A stretch of DNA of 64,000 nt. It comes from an uncultured Cohaesibacter sp. Lineage in GTDB: Bacteria > Pseudomonadota > Alphaproteobacteria > Rhizobiales > Cohaesibacteraceae. This document shows positions 56,109-64,000 of this stretch, in pieces. The position numbers and the translations under genes were made by a program. How positions within the stretch are numbered: position 1 is the stretch's first letter; each line of letters begins with the position of its first letter. The notes under the pieces are model-generated. The model was not told where the DNA came from. It did no database searches and saw nothing but the letters and a program-made list of their open reading frames with translations. The stretch lies in assembly GCF_963676485.1 (NCBI RefSeq), contig NZ_OY781114.1, positions 1,882,501 to 1,946,500 of the forward strand. The letters are read 5' to 3'.

Positions 56109-56456
56109 TTCCTTTGTATTTACGCGAATCCCAATCAAAAAGTCGAGCGACTTTCCGGGGATGCGCTCCAAGTCACTTTCAGGCCCGACCATCAACAGAA
56201 TTCATACCTTCCGTCAAGCCCTTTAGAGTGAGATATGGCCCTGAGGCGGTCCAATCTTGCGATGAGAGCGCATTGGGGCTAATTTATCGTGCATAATGCA
56301 GGCATATCGGCACATAAAGTGTCTGGACCAGTGAACAACTCCTCCATATGATGTGGACGCTGGATGTATCCCATTCGGCATCAGTTAGGCGCATTTTCGA
56401 GCTAGAGGTATCAATCAAATCGCCGAAAGTGCTTTCAAGAGGTATAGAAAATCAAG
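56109..56456. other. Gene-free stretch between leuS and the PLP protein gene
   Basis: 348 bases. A small perfect palindrome GAAAG-TG-CTTTC lies at 56425-56436, about 20 bases before the next start. No gene, RNA or terminator was recognised in the rest. Confidence 0.4.
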
Positions 56457-57131
56457 ATGAGCATATCGTCCCATTTGGCAGAAGTTCAACAAGCCATAGC
56501 GGAGTGCGAAAAGGAAGCCGGACGGGAGGATGGGAGCGTAACACTCATCGCTGTTTCAAAAACCTTCGATGCTGACGTGATCGAGAAGGCCTTGAAGGCC
56601 GGCCAAAGGGTCTTTGGCGAAAACAAGGTTCAGGAAGCCAAGGCCAAATGGCCACAATTGCGCGAGAGCTATGAGACTGTTGAATTGCATCTCATCGGAC
56701 CGCTGCAGTCGAACAAGGCCAAGGATGCCGTTGCACTGTTTGACGTCATCCATACGATCGATCGCAAGAAAATTGCTCGTTCCATTCGCGTGGAGATGGA
56801 AAAACAGGGCCGTGAACTGGGTCTGTTCATCCAGATCAACACTGGTGCCGAGCCGCAAAAGGCCGGTATCCTGCCGGACGAAGCCGATGATTTTATTGGC
56901 TTTTGTCAAGTGGAGCTGGGTCTGAGTATCCGCGGCTTGATGTGTATTCCGCCATTTGATGAAGATCCCAAGCCGCATTTCAAGATGCTGCGCAAGATTG
57001 CCAAGCGCAACGATATCAAGGAATTGTCCATGGGGATGAGTTCCGACTATACCGAAGCGATCAAGCAGGGCGCCACATTTGTGCGCGTAGGCAGTGCCAT
57101 CTTTGGGCATCGCAAAAATAAACTGGACTGA
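56457..57131 (+). CDS. PLP homeostasis protein (YggS/PLPBP/ProSC family)
   Basis: A 224-residue alanine racemase-like TIM-barrel protein that binds pyridoxal phosphate and buffers its level; it has no catalytic activity known. PLP-binding Lys in LIAVSKTFDADVIEKAL, FGENKVQEAKAKWP, LHLIGPLQSNKAKDAV, and LSMGMSSDYTEAIKQGATFVRVGSAIFG are all family signatures. The ribosome binding site is weak (AGAGG rather far upstream). Confidence 0.95.
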   Translation: MSISSHLAEVQQAIAECEKEAGREDGSVTLIAVSKTFDADVIEKALKAGQRVFGENKVQEAKAKWPQLRESYETVELHLIGPLQSNKAKDAVALFDVIHTIDRKKIARSIRVEMEKQGRELGLFIQINTGAEPQKAGILPDEADDFIGFCQVELGLSIRGLMCIPPFDEDPKPHFKMLRKIAKRNDIKELSMGMSSDYTEAIKQGATFVRVGSAIFGHRKNKLD

Positions 57132-57153
57132 GGAGGCTTTAAGCCTCCTTTTC
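57131..57153. terminator. Intrinsic terminator of the PLP protein gene
   Basis: AGGAGGCTT and AAGCCTCCT form a near-perfect palindrome starting at the stop codon, followed by TTTTC. Confidence 0.85.
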
Positions 57154-57175
57154 TCTTTCCGCCAGACCCATGATC

Positions 57176-57730
57176 CTAGCGAGCAATGTGAATTCTGGTT
57201 GCTGGAGACATCCAGCCAAGTAAGCGCCGGAGATCGCTTTTTTGTAGCGCAATGCAGCCTTCGGTGGGCATAAAGCCCTCTCTTGCCACATGCATAAAGA
57301 TGGCACTGCCGCGTCGTTTTGCGCGTGGGGCGATATTGATATCAAGCACGATGACCAGATCATAGAGCGGATCGTCGCGCCACATCGTCTCGTGTGACGC
57401 GTCAAAGGGCAATGAAACCAACTGGTTATAGCATCGGTGCTCTGCTTCATCACACCAGCCCATATCTTCATGCATTGGATGAAAGGGAACCGCGGAAAGC
57501 GGGCGTTTCTCTCTGTCCGGGCGATAGAAGCCGTAAAGCATGCGGGTTGTCATGATCGGTGTGACGCCGTTTCCCTCCTGCTTGATCGGTCCCATGCCGC
57601 TGCGACCAAGGGCACAGGGAACGGTTTGATCGCCAAATGTCAGTAGACCTTTGCTGCTATGGCTCGGTTTCTTGCGAATGGTTATTTGGCTTAAAAATCC
57701 TGATACAGTCATCCCGATTATCCGTTTCAT
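57176..57730 (-). CDS. L,D-transpeptidase catalytic domain (YkuD) protein
   Basis: 184 residues with the YkuD catalytic signature: His in AIFMHVAREGFMPTEGCIAL and the nucleophile Cys in the same motif (H-x13-GC). The YkuD fold forms or cuts 3-3 cross-links in murein, or attaches lipoproteins. No signal peptide or membrane segment is clear, so export is not explained; this small family with LLTFGDQTVPCALGRSG at the start is common in alphaproteobacteria. Second ATG at 57712 is an alternative start. Confidence 0.82.
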   Translation of the reverse strand: MKRIIGMTVSGFLSQITIRKKPSHSSKGLLTFGDQTVPCALGRSGMGPIKQEGNGVTPIMTTRMLYGFYRPDREKRPLSAVPFHPMHEDMGWCDEAEHRCYNQLVSLPFDASHETMWRDDPLYDLVIVLDINIAPRAKRRGSAIFMHVAREGFMPTEGCIALQKSDLRRLLGWMSPATRIHIAR

Positions 57731-58038
57731 CCCTCATATTTTTCAGGCTTTAGCATTGTCGCAAAGAGAACGAAAGGCGCGTTTTGTCTGCTCGTTGTCG
57801 GGGCTGGAAAATCATGCGACACTCGCAACTATGTGTTTTACCATAAATACTTGAATGCCTAAGGATAACGCGGTCATGACGTTGACGTGATTGGCTGTGA
57901 ATTGAAAATCCTTTAGGCTGTCCTTAAGTGGAGCTTGGTCTTGTCTGGTCGGTGAGTGTTTCTATCTATAGAATACGTAGTGTGACCTTGAATCAGGCCA
58001 TTGTGATTTGCTGACTGTGACAACGCCAGGAGCATGAG
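57731..58038. other. Gene-free stretch between the YkuD gene and the response regulator
   Basis: 308 bases between divergent genes; AT-rich around 57840-57920. Presumably holds both promoters. No palindrome or RNA gene was recognised. Confidence 0.4.
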
Positions 58039-58722
58039 ATGACAGCGAGAAAGATTTTGTTGGTCGATGACGACACCGAACTGCGTGAAGCATTGATCGA
58101 ACAGTTGTCTCTCTATGAGGAATTCGATATCACCCAGGCCGATTGTGCCGCAGCGGCCGTTAAGGTTGCTAGAGGGGATCATTTTGATTTGCTGATCATG
58201 GATGTCGGTTTGCCTGATATGGATGGGCGCGAAGCAGTGAAATTGCTGCGTAAGGGCGATTTCAGAGCACCCATCATCATGCTCACCGGTCATGACACCG
58301 ATTCCGATACGATCCTTGGCCTTGAAGCGGGGGCAAATGACTATGTCACCAAGCCTTTTCGTTTTGCCGTGCTTCTGGCGCGCATCAGGGCGCAGCTTCG
58401 CCAGCATGAAAATAGCGAGGATGCGACTTTTACCGTGGGGCAATATACCTTCAAGCCTGCAGCGAAAATTCTGGCAGACGAATCCGGCGGCAAGGTGCGG
58501 CTTACCGAAAAAGAAACCTCGATTTTGAAATATCTTTATCGGTCAGGCGATAAGCCGGTCAGTCGCGATGTTCTGCTGCATGAGGTGTGGGGGTATAATT
58601 CAGGCGTTACGACCCACACACTGGAAACGCATATTTATCGTTTACGGCAAAAAATCGAGAAAAATCCTTCTAATGCGGAATTGTTGATCACGGAGTCTGG
58701 TGGCTACAAGCTTGTTCCCTGA
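58039..58722 (+). CDS. OmpR/PhoB-family response regulator (no kinase nearby)
   Basis: 227 residues: receiver domain with acidic pocket ILLVDDD, phosphorylated Asp in LLIMDVGLPDMDG (about residue 55), Thr in IIMLTGHD and Lys in VTKPF; then a C-terminal winged helix (VRLTEKETSILKYLYRSGDKPVSRDVLLHEVWGYNSGVTTHTLETHIYRLRQKIE). No histidine kinase gene is adjacent, so it is an orphan here. A cyclic-nucleotide-binding protein gene follows after 109 bases. Target genes unknown. Confidence 0.9.
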   Translation: MTARKILLVDDDTELREALIEQLSLYEEFDITQADCAAAAVKVARGDHFDLLIMDVGLPDMDGREAVKLLRKGDFRAPIIMLTGHDTDSDTILGLEAGANDYVTKPFRFAVLLARIRAQLRQHENSEDATFTVGQYTFKPAAKILADESGGKVRLTEKETSILKYLYRSGDKPVSRDVLLHEVWGYNSGVTTHTLETHIYRLRQKIEKNPSNAELLITESGGYKLVP

Positions 58723-58831
58723 AGATCAGCGCTCTTTCTGCCTTAGAGCCGAGCGATGCTGCTTGACAGGCAACGATGAGACGCGCCTATAGTGGGTTGT
58801 TTTTCGGATATCATCGAGTTGAAAAGAATCA

Positions 58832-59341
58832 ATGAGCCTGACAAGTGATATTGACCTGCTCAAGCAGGTCCCTTTCTTTGACAATTTCGACAATGACCAA
58901 CTGCGTCTGTTGGCCTTTGGAGCCGAAATGCGCGCCTATCGGGCCAAGCAGGTGATCTTTCGCCAGGGTGATTTGGCCGATTCCGGTTTTGTCATCACCG
59001 AGGGTCAGATTCGCATGACGATTTCTGAAAATGGCTTTGACCTGCAAAGCCAGATACTCGGGCCAGGTAGCCTGATTGGCGAAATGGCCTTGATGGCAGA
59101 AACGCGCCGCTCGGCAATGGCCACAGCGATTGAGGATGTCAAAGTTATCCAGATCCGGCGCGTGACTTTCCGGCGGGTGATGGATGAATATCCCGAGCTT
59201 GCAGCGATCATTCATGATCGCGTTGCCGGACGGCTGGCCGGTCTGGTGGATGATCTTGAAAAAGTGCGTTCCAAACTCGGGCACGATGCTGAGGAAGAGA
59301 TGTCGCTTGAAGATGCTGAAGCCTTTGTCAAACGCGGATAG
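58832..59341 (+). CDS. Stand-alone cyclic nucleotide-binding domain protein
   Basis: 169 residues with one Crp-type nucleotide-binding barrel: LLKQVPFFDNFDNDQLRLLAFGAE, VIFRQGDLADSGFVITEGQIRM, and the phosphate-binding cassette ILGPGSLIGEMALMAETRRSAMATA. After the C-helix there is only a short acidic tail; the helix-turn-helix of Crp/Fnr regulators is missing, so it is not a DNA-binding protein by itself. It may sense cAMP or cGMP and act on a partner. Confidence 0.87.
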   Translation: MSLTSDIDLLKQVPFFDNFDNDQLRLLAFGAEMRAYRAKQVIFRQGDLADSGFVITEGQIRMTISENGFDLQSQILGPGSLIGEMALMAETRRSAMATAIEDVKVIQIRRVTFRRVMDEYPELAAIIHDRVAGRLAGLVDDLEKVRSKLGHDAEEEMSLEDAEAFVKRG

Positions 59342-59355
59342 GGGACGCAAAAACG

Positions 59356-59868
59356 GTGTCTGAGATGTCCTATTGTCTGCGATCTGCCACACTTTCCGAT
59401 CTGAAAGCCCTTGTCCATTTGAGTGAGCTGTCTTTTTCGAAAGGGCTTGTTGGTGCCTATGATCCTGATCTGATTGAACAATCTGTTCCCCTTATCTCTC
59501 AGGTTTCTCAACCGCTTATTCAGTCCGGTCAGCTATATGTGGCTGAGGGAGATCAAGGATTGCTGGTTGGGGCAGGGGGCTGGAGTCGTGACTATCACGG
59601 CGCGCCGTCCGTTGCTGGCGTTGGTCATATCCGGCAGTTTGTGGTGCATCCGGATTGGACGCGTCAAGGCATTGGGCGAGCACTTTTTGATTTCTGCCTG
59701 AAGGCGGCAAAGGATGTTGTCCAGTTTGATTGTCAGGCGTCCCTGAGCGCCATTTCCTTTTACCGCTCACTCGGGTTTGAGGTTGTAGCTCAAGATGAAG
59801 TGATGCTGCCAAACGGGATCATCTTTCCCAGCTGCTTGATGCGCTATCGAAGATCCGGAACTGTTTGA
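59356..59868 (+). CDS. GNAT-family N-acetyltransferase
   Basis: 170 residues. Acetyl-CoA-binding motif RQFVVHPDWTRQGIGRALFDFCLKAA, then LSAISFYRSLGFEVVAQDEV, the usual C-terminal half. It starts with GTG 15 bases after the cyclic-nucleotide-binding gene, and probably forms one transcript with it. Substrate unknown. Confidence 0.87.
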   Translation: MSEMSYCLRSATLSDLKALVHLSELSFSKGLVGAYDPDLIEQSVPLISQVSQPLIQSGQLYVAEGDQGLLVGAGGWSRDYHGAPSVAGVGHIRQFVVHPDWTRQGIGRALFDFCLKAAKDVVQFDCQASLSAISFYRSLGFEVVAQDEVMLPNGIIFPSCLMRYRRSGTV

Positions 59869-59878
59869 AACAAAAATT

Positions 59879-59908
59879 AACCCCGCCGGACTGACCGACG
59901 GGGTTTTT
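59879..59908. terminator. Terminator between the GNAT gene and acs
   Basis: AACCCCGCCGG and CCGACGGGGTT pair with one mismatch around ACTGA; TTTTT follows on the plus strand, and a looser T run on the minus strand can serve acs. Confidence 0.85.
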
Positions 59909-59929
59909 CTTTGTGCAAGTGGCAAGTGC

Positions 59930-61870
59930 TTACCGATTCTGGCGGTTGTCGATCAGGTCTTCCACCACGGTAGGATCTGCCAGCGTTGAGGTATCACCCA
60001 GTGAGCCGAAATCGTCTTCGGCGATCTTGCGCAGAATGCGGCGCATGATCTTGCCCGAGCGGGTTTTCGGCAAGCCCGGTGCGAACTGGATGAGGTCTGG
60101 CGAAGCAATCGGGCCGATTTCATGGCGCACCCAATTGCGCAGTTCCTTGCGCAGCTCCTCGCTTTCCTCTTCGCCTTCCATAAGGGTGACATAGACATAG
60201 ATGCCCTGACCCTTGATATTGTGCGGATAGCCCACCACGGCGGCTTCTGATACCTTTTCATGAGCCACAAGGGCGCTTTCCACTTCTGCCGTGCCCATAC
60301 GATGGCCAGATACGTTGATCACGTCATCGACGCGGCCGGTGATCCAGTAATAGCCATCCGCATCACGGCGGGCTCCGTCGCCAGTGAAATAGTAGCCCTT
60401 GAAGGTCTCGAAATAGGTCGAGACAAAGCGATCATGGTCGCCATAGACCGTGCGCATCTGCCCCGGCCAGCTGTCGGCGATGCAGAGCACGCCTTCGCAT
60501 TCGGTCTCACCAATTTCATTGCCCATCGTGTCGAGCATGACCGGTTGTACACCAAAGAAGGGGCGCGTGGCCGAGCCAGGTTTGAGATCGGTGGCTCCGG
60601 GCAGTGGCGTGATCAGAATGCCGCCGGTTTCGGTCTGCCACCAGGTGTCAACAATCGGGCATTTCTCTTTGCCGACCACCTCATAATACCATTTCCAGGC
60701 TTCAGGGTTGATGGGTTCACCAACGGAGCCGAGAATGCGCAGGGAAGAAAGATCTGCTTTTTCAACATGTTCAGACCCTGCTCCCATCAGCGAGCGAATG
60801 GCGGTTGGGGCGGTGTAGAAGATATTGACCTTGTGCTTGTCGCACACGTCCCAGAAGCGGGATGGTGTTGGATAATTGGGCACACCTTCAAACATCAGCG
60901 TGGTTGCGCCATTGGCAAGCGGGCCATAGACGATGTAGGAATGGCCGGTTACCCAGCCCACATCGGCCGTGCACCAGTAGATATCACCATCATGATAGTC
61001 AAAGACATATTCATGGGTCATGGAGGCATAGACCAGATAGCCGCCGGTGGTGTGAACCACGCCCTTCGGCTTGCCGGTGGAGCCGGAGGTATAGAGGATG
61101 AAGAGTGGATCTTCAGCATTCATTGGCTCTGGCGGACAGTCCGCAGACGCCTTGGCCACCATATATTCATACCAGAAGTCACGACCGCTGGTCATGGGGA
61201 CATCACCGCCGGTGCGTTTGACGACAAGAGTCTTGACGTCGTGGCTGACCTTCTCAAGCGCCGTGTCCACATTGGTTTTCAGCGGGACAGTTCGTCCACC
61301 GCGCAGGCCTTGATCGGCTGTGACCACCAGTTTGGCTTCGCAACCATTGACGCGGTCAGCCAGAGCATCGGGCGAAAATCCGCCAAAGACGATGGAATGA
61401 ATGGCGCCGATGCGGGCTGATGCCAGCATGGCATAGGCGGCTTCCGGGATCATCGGTAGGTAAAGAATGATGCGATCACCCTTGCCAACGCCCAATTCCT
61501 TGTAGGCATTGGCCAGTTTACTGACCCGCTCATGGAGCTGGTTAAAGGTGATATGCTCGTCATCAGCCGGATCATCTCCCTCCCAGATGATCGCGGTCTG
61601 ATCACCCCGTTTTTCCAAGTGACGGTCGATACAGTTGGCGGCCACGTTGAGCGTGCCGTCTTCGAACCATTTGATGGAAACATTGTGATAATCGAAGGAT
61701 GTGTTCTTCACCTTGGTAAAGGGTTTGATCCAATCGAGGCGTTTGCCGTGTTCTCCCCAGAAGGCTTCCGGATCTTCCACTGACTGCTTGTACATGGACA
61801 AATAGGCATCGTTATCGATCAGGGCATGTGATGCCACATCCGTCGGTACAGGATAGACGTTCTCCGACAT
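59930..61870 (-). CDS. acs: Acetyl-CoA synthetase Acs
   Basis: Makes acetyl-CoA from acetate through acetyl-AMP. AMP-binding P-loop [20 protein letters not shown] near residue 265, [38 protein letters not shown], and the C-terminal [14 protein letters not shown] whose Lys is the acetylation site of regulation. 646 residues. The start at 61870 follows GGAGG (in AGGAACG context) on the minus strand. Confidence 0.98.
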   Translation of the reverse strand: MSENVYPVPTDVASHALIDNDAYLSMYKQSVEDPEAFWGEHGKRLDWIKPFTKVKNTSFDYHNVSIKWFEDGTLNVAANCIDRHLEKRGDQTAIIWEGDDPADDEHITFNQLHERVSKLANAYKELGVGKGDRIILYLPMIPEAAYAMLASARIGAIHSIVFGGFSPDALADRVNGCEAKLVVTADQGLRGGRTVPLKTNVDTALEKVSHDVKTLVVKRTGGDVPMTSGRDFWYEYMVAKASADCPPEPMNAEDPLFILYTSGSTGKPKGVVHTTGGYLVYASMTHEYVFDYHDGDIYWCTADVGWVTGHSYIVYGPLANGATTLMFEGVPNYPTPSRFWDVCDKHKVNIFYTAPTAIRSLMGAGSEHVEKADLSSLRILGSVGEPINPEAWKWYYEVVGKEKCPIVDTWWQTETGGILITPLPGATDLKPGSATRPFFGVQPVMLDTMGNEIGETECEGVLCIADSWPGQMRTVYGDHDRFVSTYFETFKGYYFTGDGARRDADGYYWITGRVDDVINVSGHRMGTAEVESALVAHEKVSEAAVVGYPHNIKGQGIYVYVTLMEGEEESEELRKELRNWVRHEIGPIASPDLIQFAPGLPKTRSGKIMRRILRKIAEDDFGSLGDTSTLADPTVVEDLIDNRQNR

Positions 61871-62251
61871 GCGTTCCTCCCAGAACTCGTCTATTGAAAT
61901 TGTGCACCATCCCCTTTTGAGCGTGTTTGGTGCGGTGATGCTCGGTTTGTTTTCAGACTATTATGCTTAGGCGATAGCAGAGCGTCTACGTGAGCGGTAT
62001 TGCTCTTTGGTATGTAATATGGAGGTATAATCTCGTGACATCGGAGGCAGAAACAGAAAATATTCCACCAATTGCCTAGAGAAGCATGGTGCCAAAAGGA
62101 TTCCACCAAACAATGAAGTGAAATGCAGTGGTTTATTCTTGTGTTTTTTTGAGTGGCCTTGACCACCAAAGCCATAGAAACTTGGACTATAGCTCCATTT
62201 TGGGTGATCATTCTTTCGTATAAGGGGAAAAACGGATGGTATCTATGGAAC
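61871..62251. other. Gene-free stretch upstream of acs
   Basis: 381 bases between the acs start and the ocd terminator. Contains the acs promoter region. A 120-codon frame here lacks any recognised homology and codon bias and is treated as chance. No operator was recognised. Confidence 0.4.
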
Positions 62252-62283
62252 AAGAAAAGGCCCCACGCATCACGCAGAGCCTT
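62252..62283 (-). terminator. Terminator of the ornithine cyclodeaminase gene
   Basis: On the minus strand AAGGCTC pairs with GGGCCTT (one wobble) around a 13-base loop and is followed by TTTTCTTG. Confidence 0.6.
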
Positions 62284-62325
62284 ATGTCACTTGGTTTTTG
62301 TTGGATCTGAACCTTGATGCCCTGC

Positions 62326-63396
62326 CTATTCAGCGGCGTTTAGGGACTTTTCTGCTCGGCGAACCATGCCATAGAGATCGCGGGGTTCGTCTGGGTCGGC
62401 CAGCATGTCGAGATTGTCGTAGAAGGGCGTTCCCTTGATGACGTCATGGATATAGCGCAGGGCCGAGAAATCCTCGATGGCAAAGCCGACGGAGTCAAAC
62501 AAGGTGATCTGGCCTTCCGATGTGCGACCTTCTTCCTGCCCCGTCATGACTTTCCAGAGTTCCTTGACCGGATGATCCGGATCCAACTGCTGGATTTCGC
62601 CTTCGACGCGGGTTTGCGGCGGATATTCAACGAAAATCTCCGAACGGCGCAGAATGTCGCCATGCAGCTCTGTCTTTCCCGGGCAATCACCGCCGATGGC
62701 GTTGATATGCTGGCCGGAGCCGACCATGTTGTCGGTCAGGATAGTGGCGCATTGTTTGTCGGCGGTGCAGGTGGTGATGATATCTGCACCGGAAACACAT
62801 TCCTGATGGCTGGAGGTTCGGATGATCTTGAGGCCGGAATCCTTGAGGTTGAACTCAGCCTTTTCGGTGGCAATCGGATCAATATCAAACAGGCGCACGG
62901 TATCAATGCCGCAGATACGCTTGAAGGCAAGGGCCTGAAACTCGCATTGCGCACCGTTCCCGATCATTGCCATGACTTTTGCGTCTTTCGGGGCGAGATA
63001 TTTGGCGGCAACGGCTGATGTGGCTGCTGTTCTGAGCGCGGTGAGGATGGTCATTTCCGTCAGTAACACCGGATATCCGGTATAGACATCGGCCAGAAGC
63101 CCGAAGGCGGTGACTGTTTGCAGGCCTTCCTTGGTGTTTTTCGGGTGGCCGTTGACATATTTGAAGCCATAGACTTCGCCGTCGCTGGTTGGCATCAGTT
63201 CGATGACGCCTTCCTTGGAGTGGGACGCGATGCGGGGTGTCTTGTCGAAGCTTTCCCACCGTTTGAAATCGCTTTCAATCTGCGCGGCTATCCCCTCAAT
63301 GGCTTCTTCCACGCCGATGGACAGGATCAGCTTCATCATATTGTCGACGCTGACAAAGGGGACAAGATTGAGAGTATCTTTCTGCGGTGCTGTCAT
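62326..63396 (-). CDS. Ornithine cyclodeaminase
   Basis: Mu-crystallin-family enzyme that converts ornithine to proline and ammonia using bound NAD. VLLTEMTILTALRTAATSAVAAKYLAP near residue 120, the dinucleotide motif MAMIGNGAQCEFQALAF, DIDPIATEKAEF, ADIITTCTADK, and INAIGGDCPGKTEL are typical of bacterial ornithine cyclodeaminase. About 356 residues from the ATG at 63396, which has AGGA upstream; the frame extends to 63549 without homology. With putA at the other end of the window it would link ornithine to glutamate through proline. Divergent from an Lrp-type gene. Confidence 0.92.
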   Translation of the reverse strand: MTAPQKDTLNLVPFVSVDNMMKLILSIGVEEAIEGIAAQIESDFKRWESFDKTPRIASHSKEGVIELMPTSDGEVYGFKYVNGHPKNTKEGLQTVTAFGLLADVYTGYPVLLTEMTILTALRTAATSAVAAKYLAPKDAKVMAMIGNGAQCEFQALAFKRICGIDTVRLFDIDPIATEKAEFNLKDSGLKIIRTSSHQECVSGADIITTCTADKQCATILTDNMVGSGQHINAIGGDCPGKTELHGDILRRSEIFVEYPPQTRVEGEIQQLDPDHPVKELWKVMTGQEEGRTSEGQITLFDSVGFAIEDFSALRYIHDVIKGTPFYDNLDMLADPDEPRDLYGMVRRAEKSLNAAE

Positions 63397-63649
63397 GGTG
63401 TGTGTTCCTGAAAATCCGTAAGAAGGTGGCTCTGATGGCCTTTGGGTCCATTTAAGAGGCAACTGACAGGGTGATGTCCGGTCAGCGCAGAAGATGGACC
63501 ATAGTTGTTTCATCAGAATAGCGAGACAAATTTCCAGACAAAATGGCAAAATCCTTCAAGAAATGATAAGTGATTGTCAAAATTTAAAGCGATCATTATA
63601 CAAATCGGCAGAATGAACTGAATAGGCCAGCAAGAGAGGAACAAATCGA

Positions 63650-64000
63650 ATGGTGACCCAACAGGCCAAGCATATTTTCGATCAGCTGGACCGGGATCTC
63701 ATCTCGCTTTTGCGCCATGATGGACGGGCACCCCTGTCCAAGCTGGCTGATATTTTGCAAGTCTCTCGCGGGACAGTGCAGAACAGGCTCGATCGCCTGA
63801 TGGAGTCAGGCGCGATTCTTGGCTATACCGTGCGCGTGCGAGAAGATTATGAACTGGATGGAATTCGCGCAATCATGCTGATCGAGGTGGTGGGCAAATC
63901 GACATCTCAGGTGATCAGGAAATTGCGCGGTATGCCTGAGCTCCACACGTTGCACACGACCAATGGGGCGTGGGATCTTGTGGCTGAGATCCAGACGGCA
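63650..64000 (+). CDS. Lrp/AsnC-family regulator (cut by window end)
   Basis: The first 117 codons of a regulator. The helix-turn-helix reads FDQLDRDLISLLRHDGRAPLSKLADILQVSRGTVQNRLDRL after about ten residues, and the RAM domain begins at ILGYTVRVRED. AGAGAGGA lies upstream of the ATG. It is divergent from the ornithine cyclodeaminase gene and probably controls it in response to an amino acid. The frame is open at the window's right edge, so the gene is incomplete. Confidence 0.9.
   Translation, partial: MVTQQAKHIFDQLDRDLISLLRHDGRAPLSKLADILQVSRGTVQNRLDRLMESGAILGYTVRVREDYELDGIRAIMLIEVVGKSTSQVIRKLRGMPELHTLHTTNGAWDLVAEIQTA

Noticed and set aside
61891-62253. 120-codon minus-strand frame upstream of acs
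   Set aside because: No recognisable homology, unusual composition (many His, Asn, Cys), no ribosome binding site; judged chance.

Overview
The window is a stretch of chromosome from an alphaproteobacterium, most likely a member of the Hyphomicrobiales (Rhizobiales) with moderate GC; a marine genus such as Cohaesibacter is a guess. The evidence is the oriC-hemE arrangement with CtrA-type boxes, parS sites of the GTTTCACGTGAAAC type, a histidine operon containing a DUF2628 gene, the Tim44/mltA/smr/XRE cluster divergent from fxsA-secB, and a putA/Lrp (putR) divergent pair. No rRNA, tRNA, insertion sequence, prophage or CRISPR array was seen.

Left part (1-37 kb): heat-shock regulator hrcA with grpE; a candidate small RNA; a GcvA-like LysR regulator; putA/putR for proline catabolism; a three-gene unit (HAD phosphatase, GpgS-like glycosyltransferase, lipid kinase) that suggests glucosylglycerate or glycolipid synthesis; alkB; dnaK-dnaJ; a PmtA-like methyltransferase; pyrF, dapB, gpmA; an Ada-type repair protein and endonuclease III; a CysZ-like membrane protein; an adenosine kinase-like gene; the operon hisB-DUF2628-hisHAFE-coaA; hslVU; an XRE/smr/mltA/Tim44 unit; fxsA and secB.

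Centre (37-57 kb): this is the replication origin region. A gene-free stretch at about 40.03-40.67 kb, between maf and hemE, carries three exact TTAA-N7-TTAA CtrA boxes, two near matches, several DnaA-box-like words and an AT-rich end. dnaQ-coaE-aroE-maf run leftwards from it; hemE-hemJ-rho-mnmE-mnmG-rsmG-parA-parB run rightwards. Eight parS-like sites lie between 37.1 and 51.8 kb: four between mnmE and mnmG, one inside the rsmG reading frame, one beside dnaQ and two between an MFS exporter gene and holA. Replication initiation, cell-cycle control (CtrA), segregation (ParA/ParB/parS) and polymerase III subunits (DnaQ, HolA) are thus grouped. holA-lptE-leuS follow on the minus strand.

Right part (57-64 kb): a PLP homeostasis protein, a YkuD-fold protein, an orphan response regulator, a stand-alone cyclic-nucleotide-binding protein, a GNAT, acetyl-CoA synthetase, and an ornithine cyclodeaminase gene divergent from an Lrp-type regulator that is cut by the window end.

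Most genes are housekeeping genes. The observations most worth following are the oriC/CtrA/parS architecture, the candidate small RNA at 2.3-2.4 kb, and the GpgS-like/HAD/lipid kinase unit. Start codons were moved from the longest frame where a ribosome binding site or family alignment from memory favoured an internal start.
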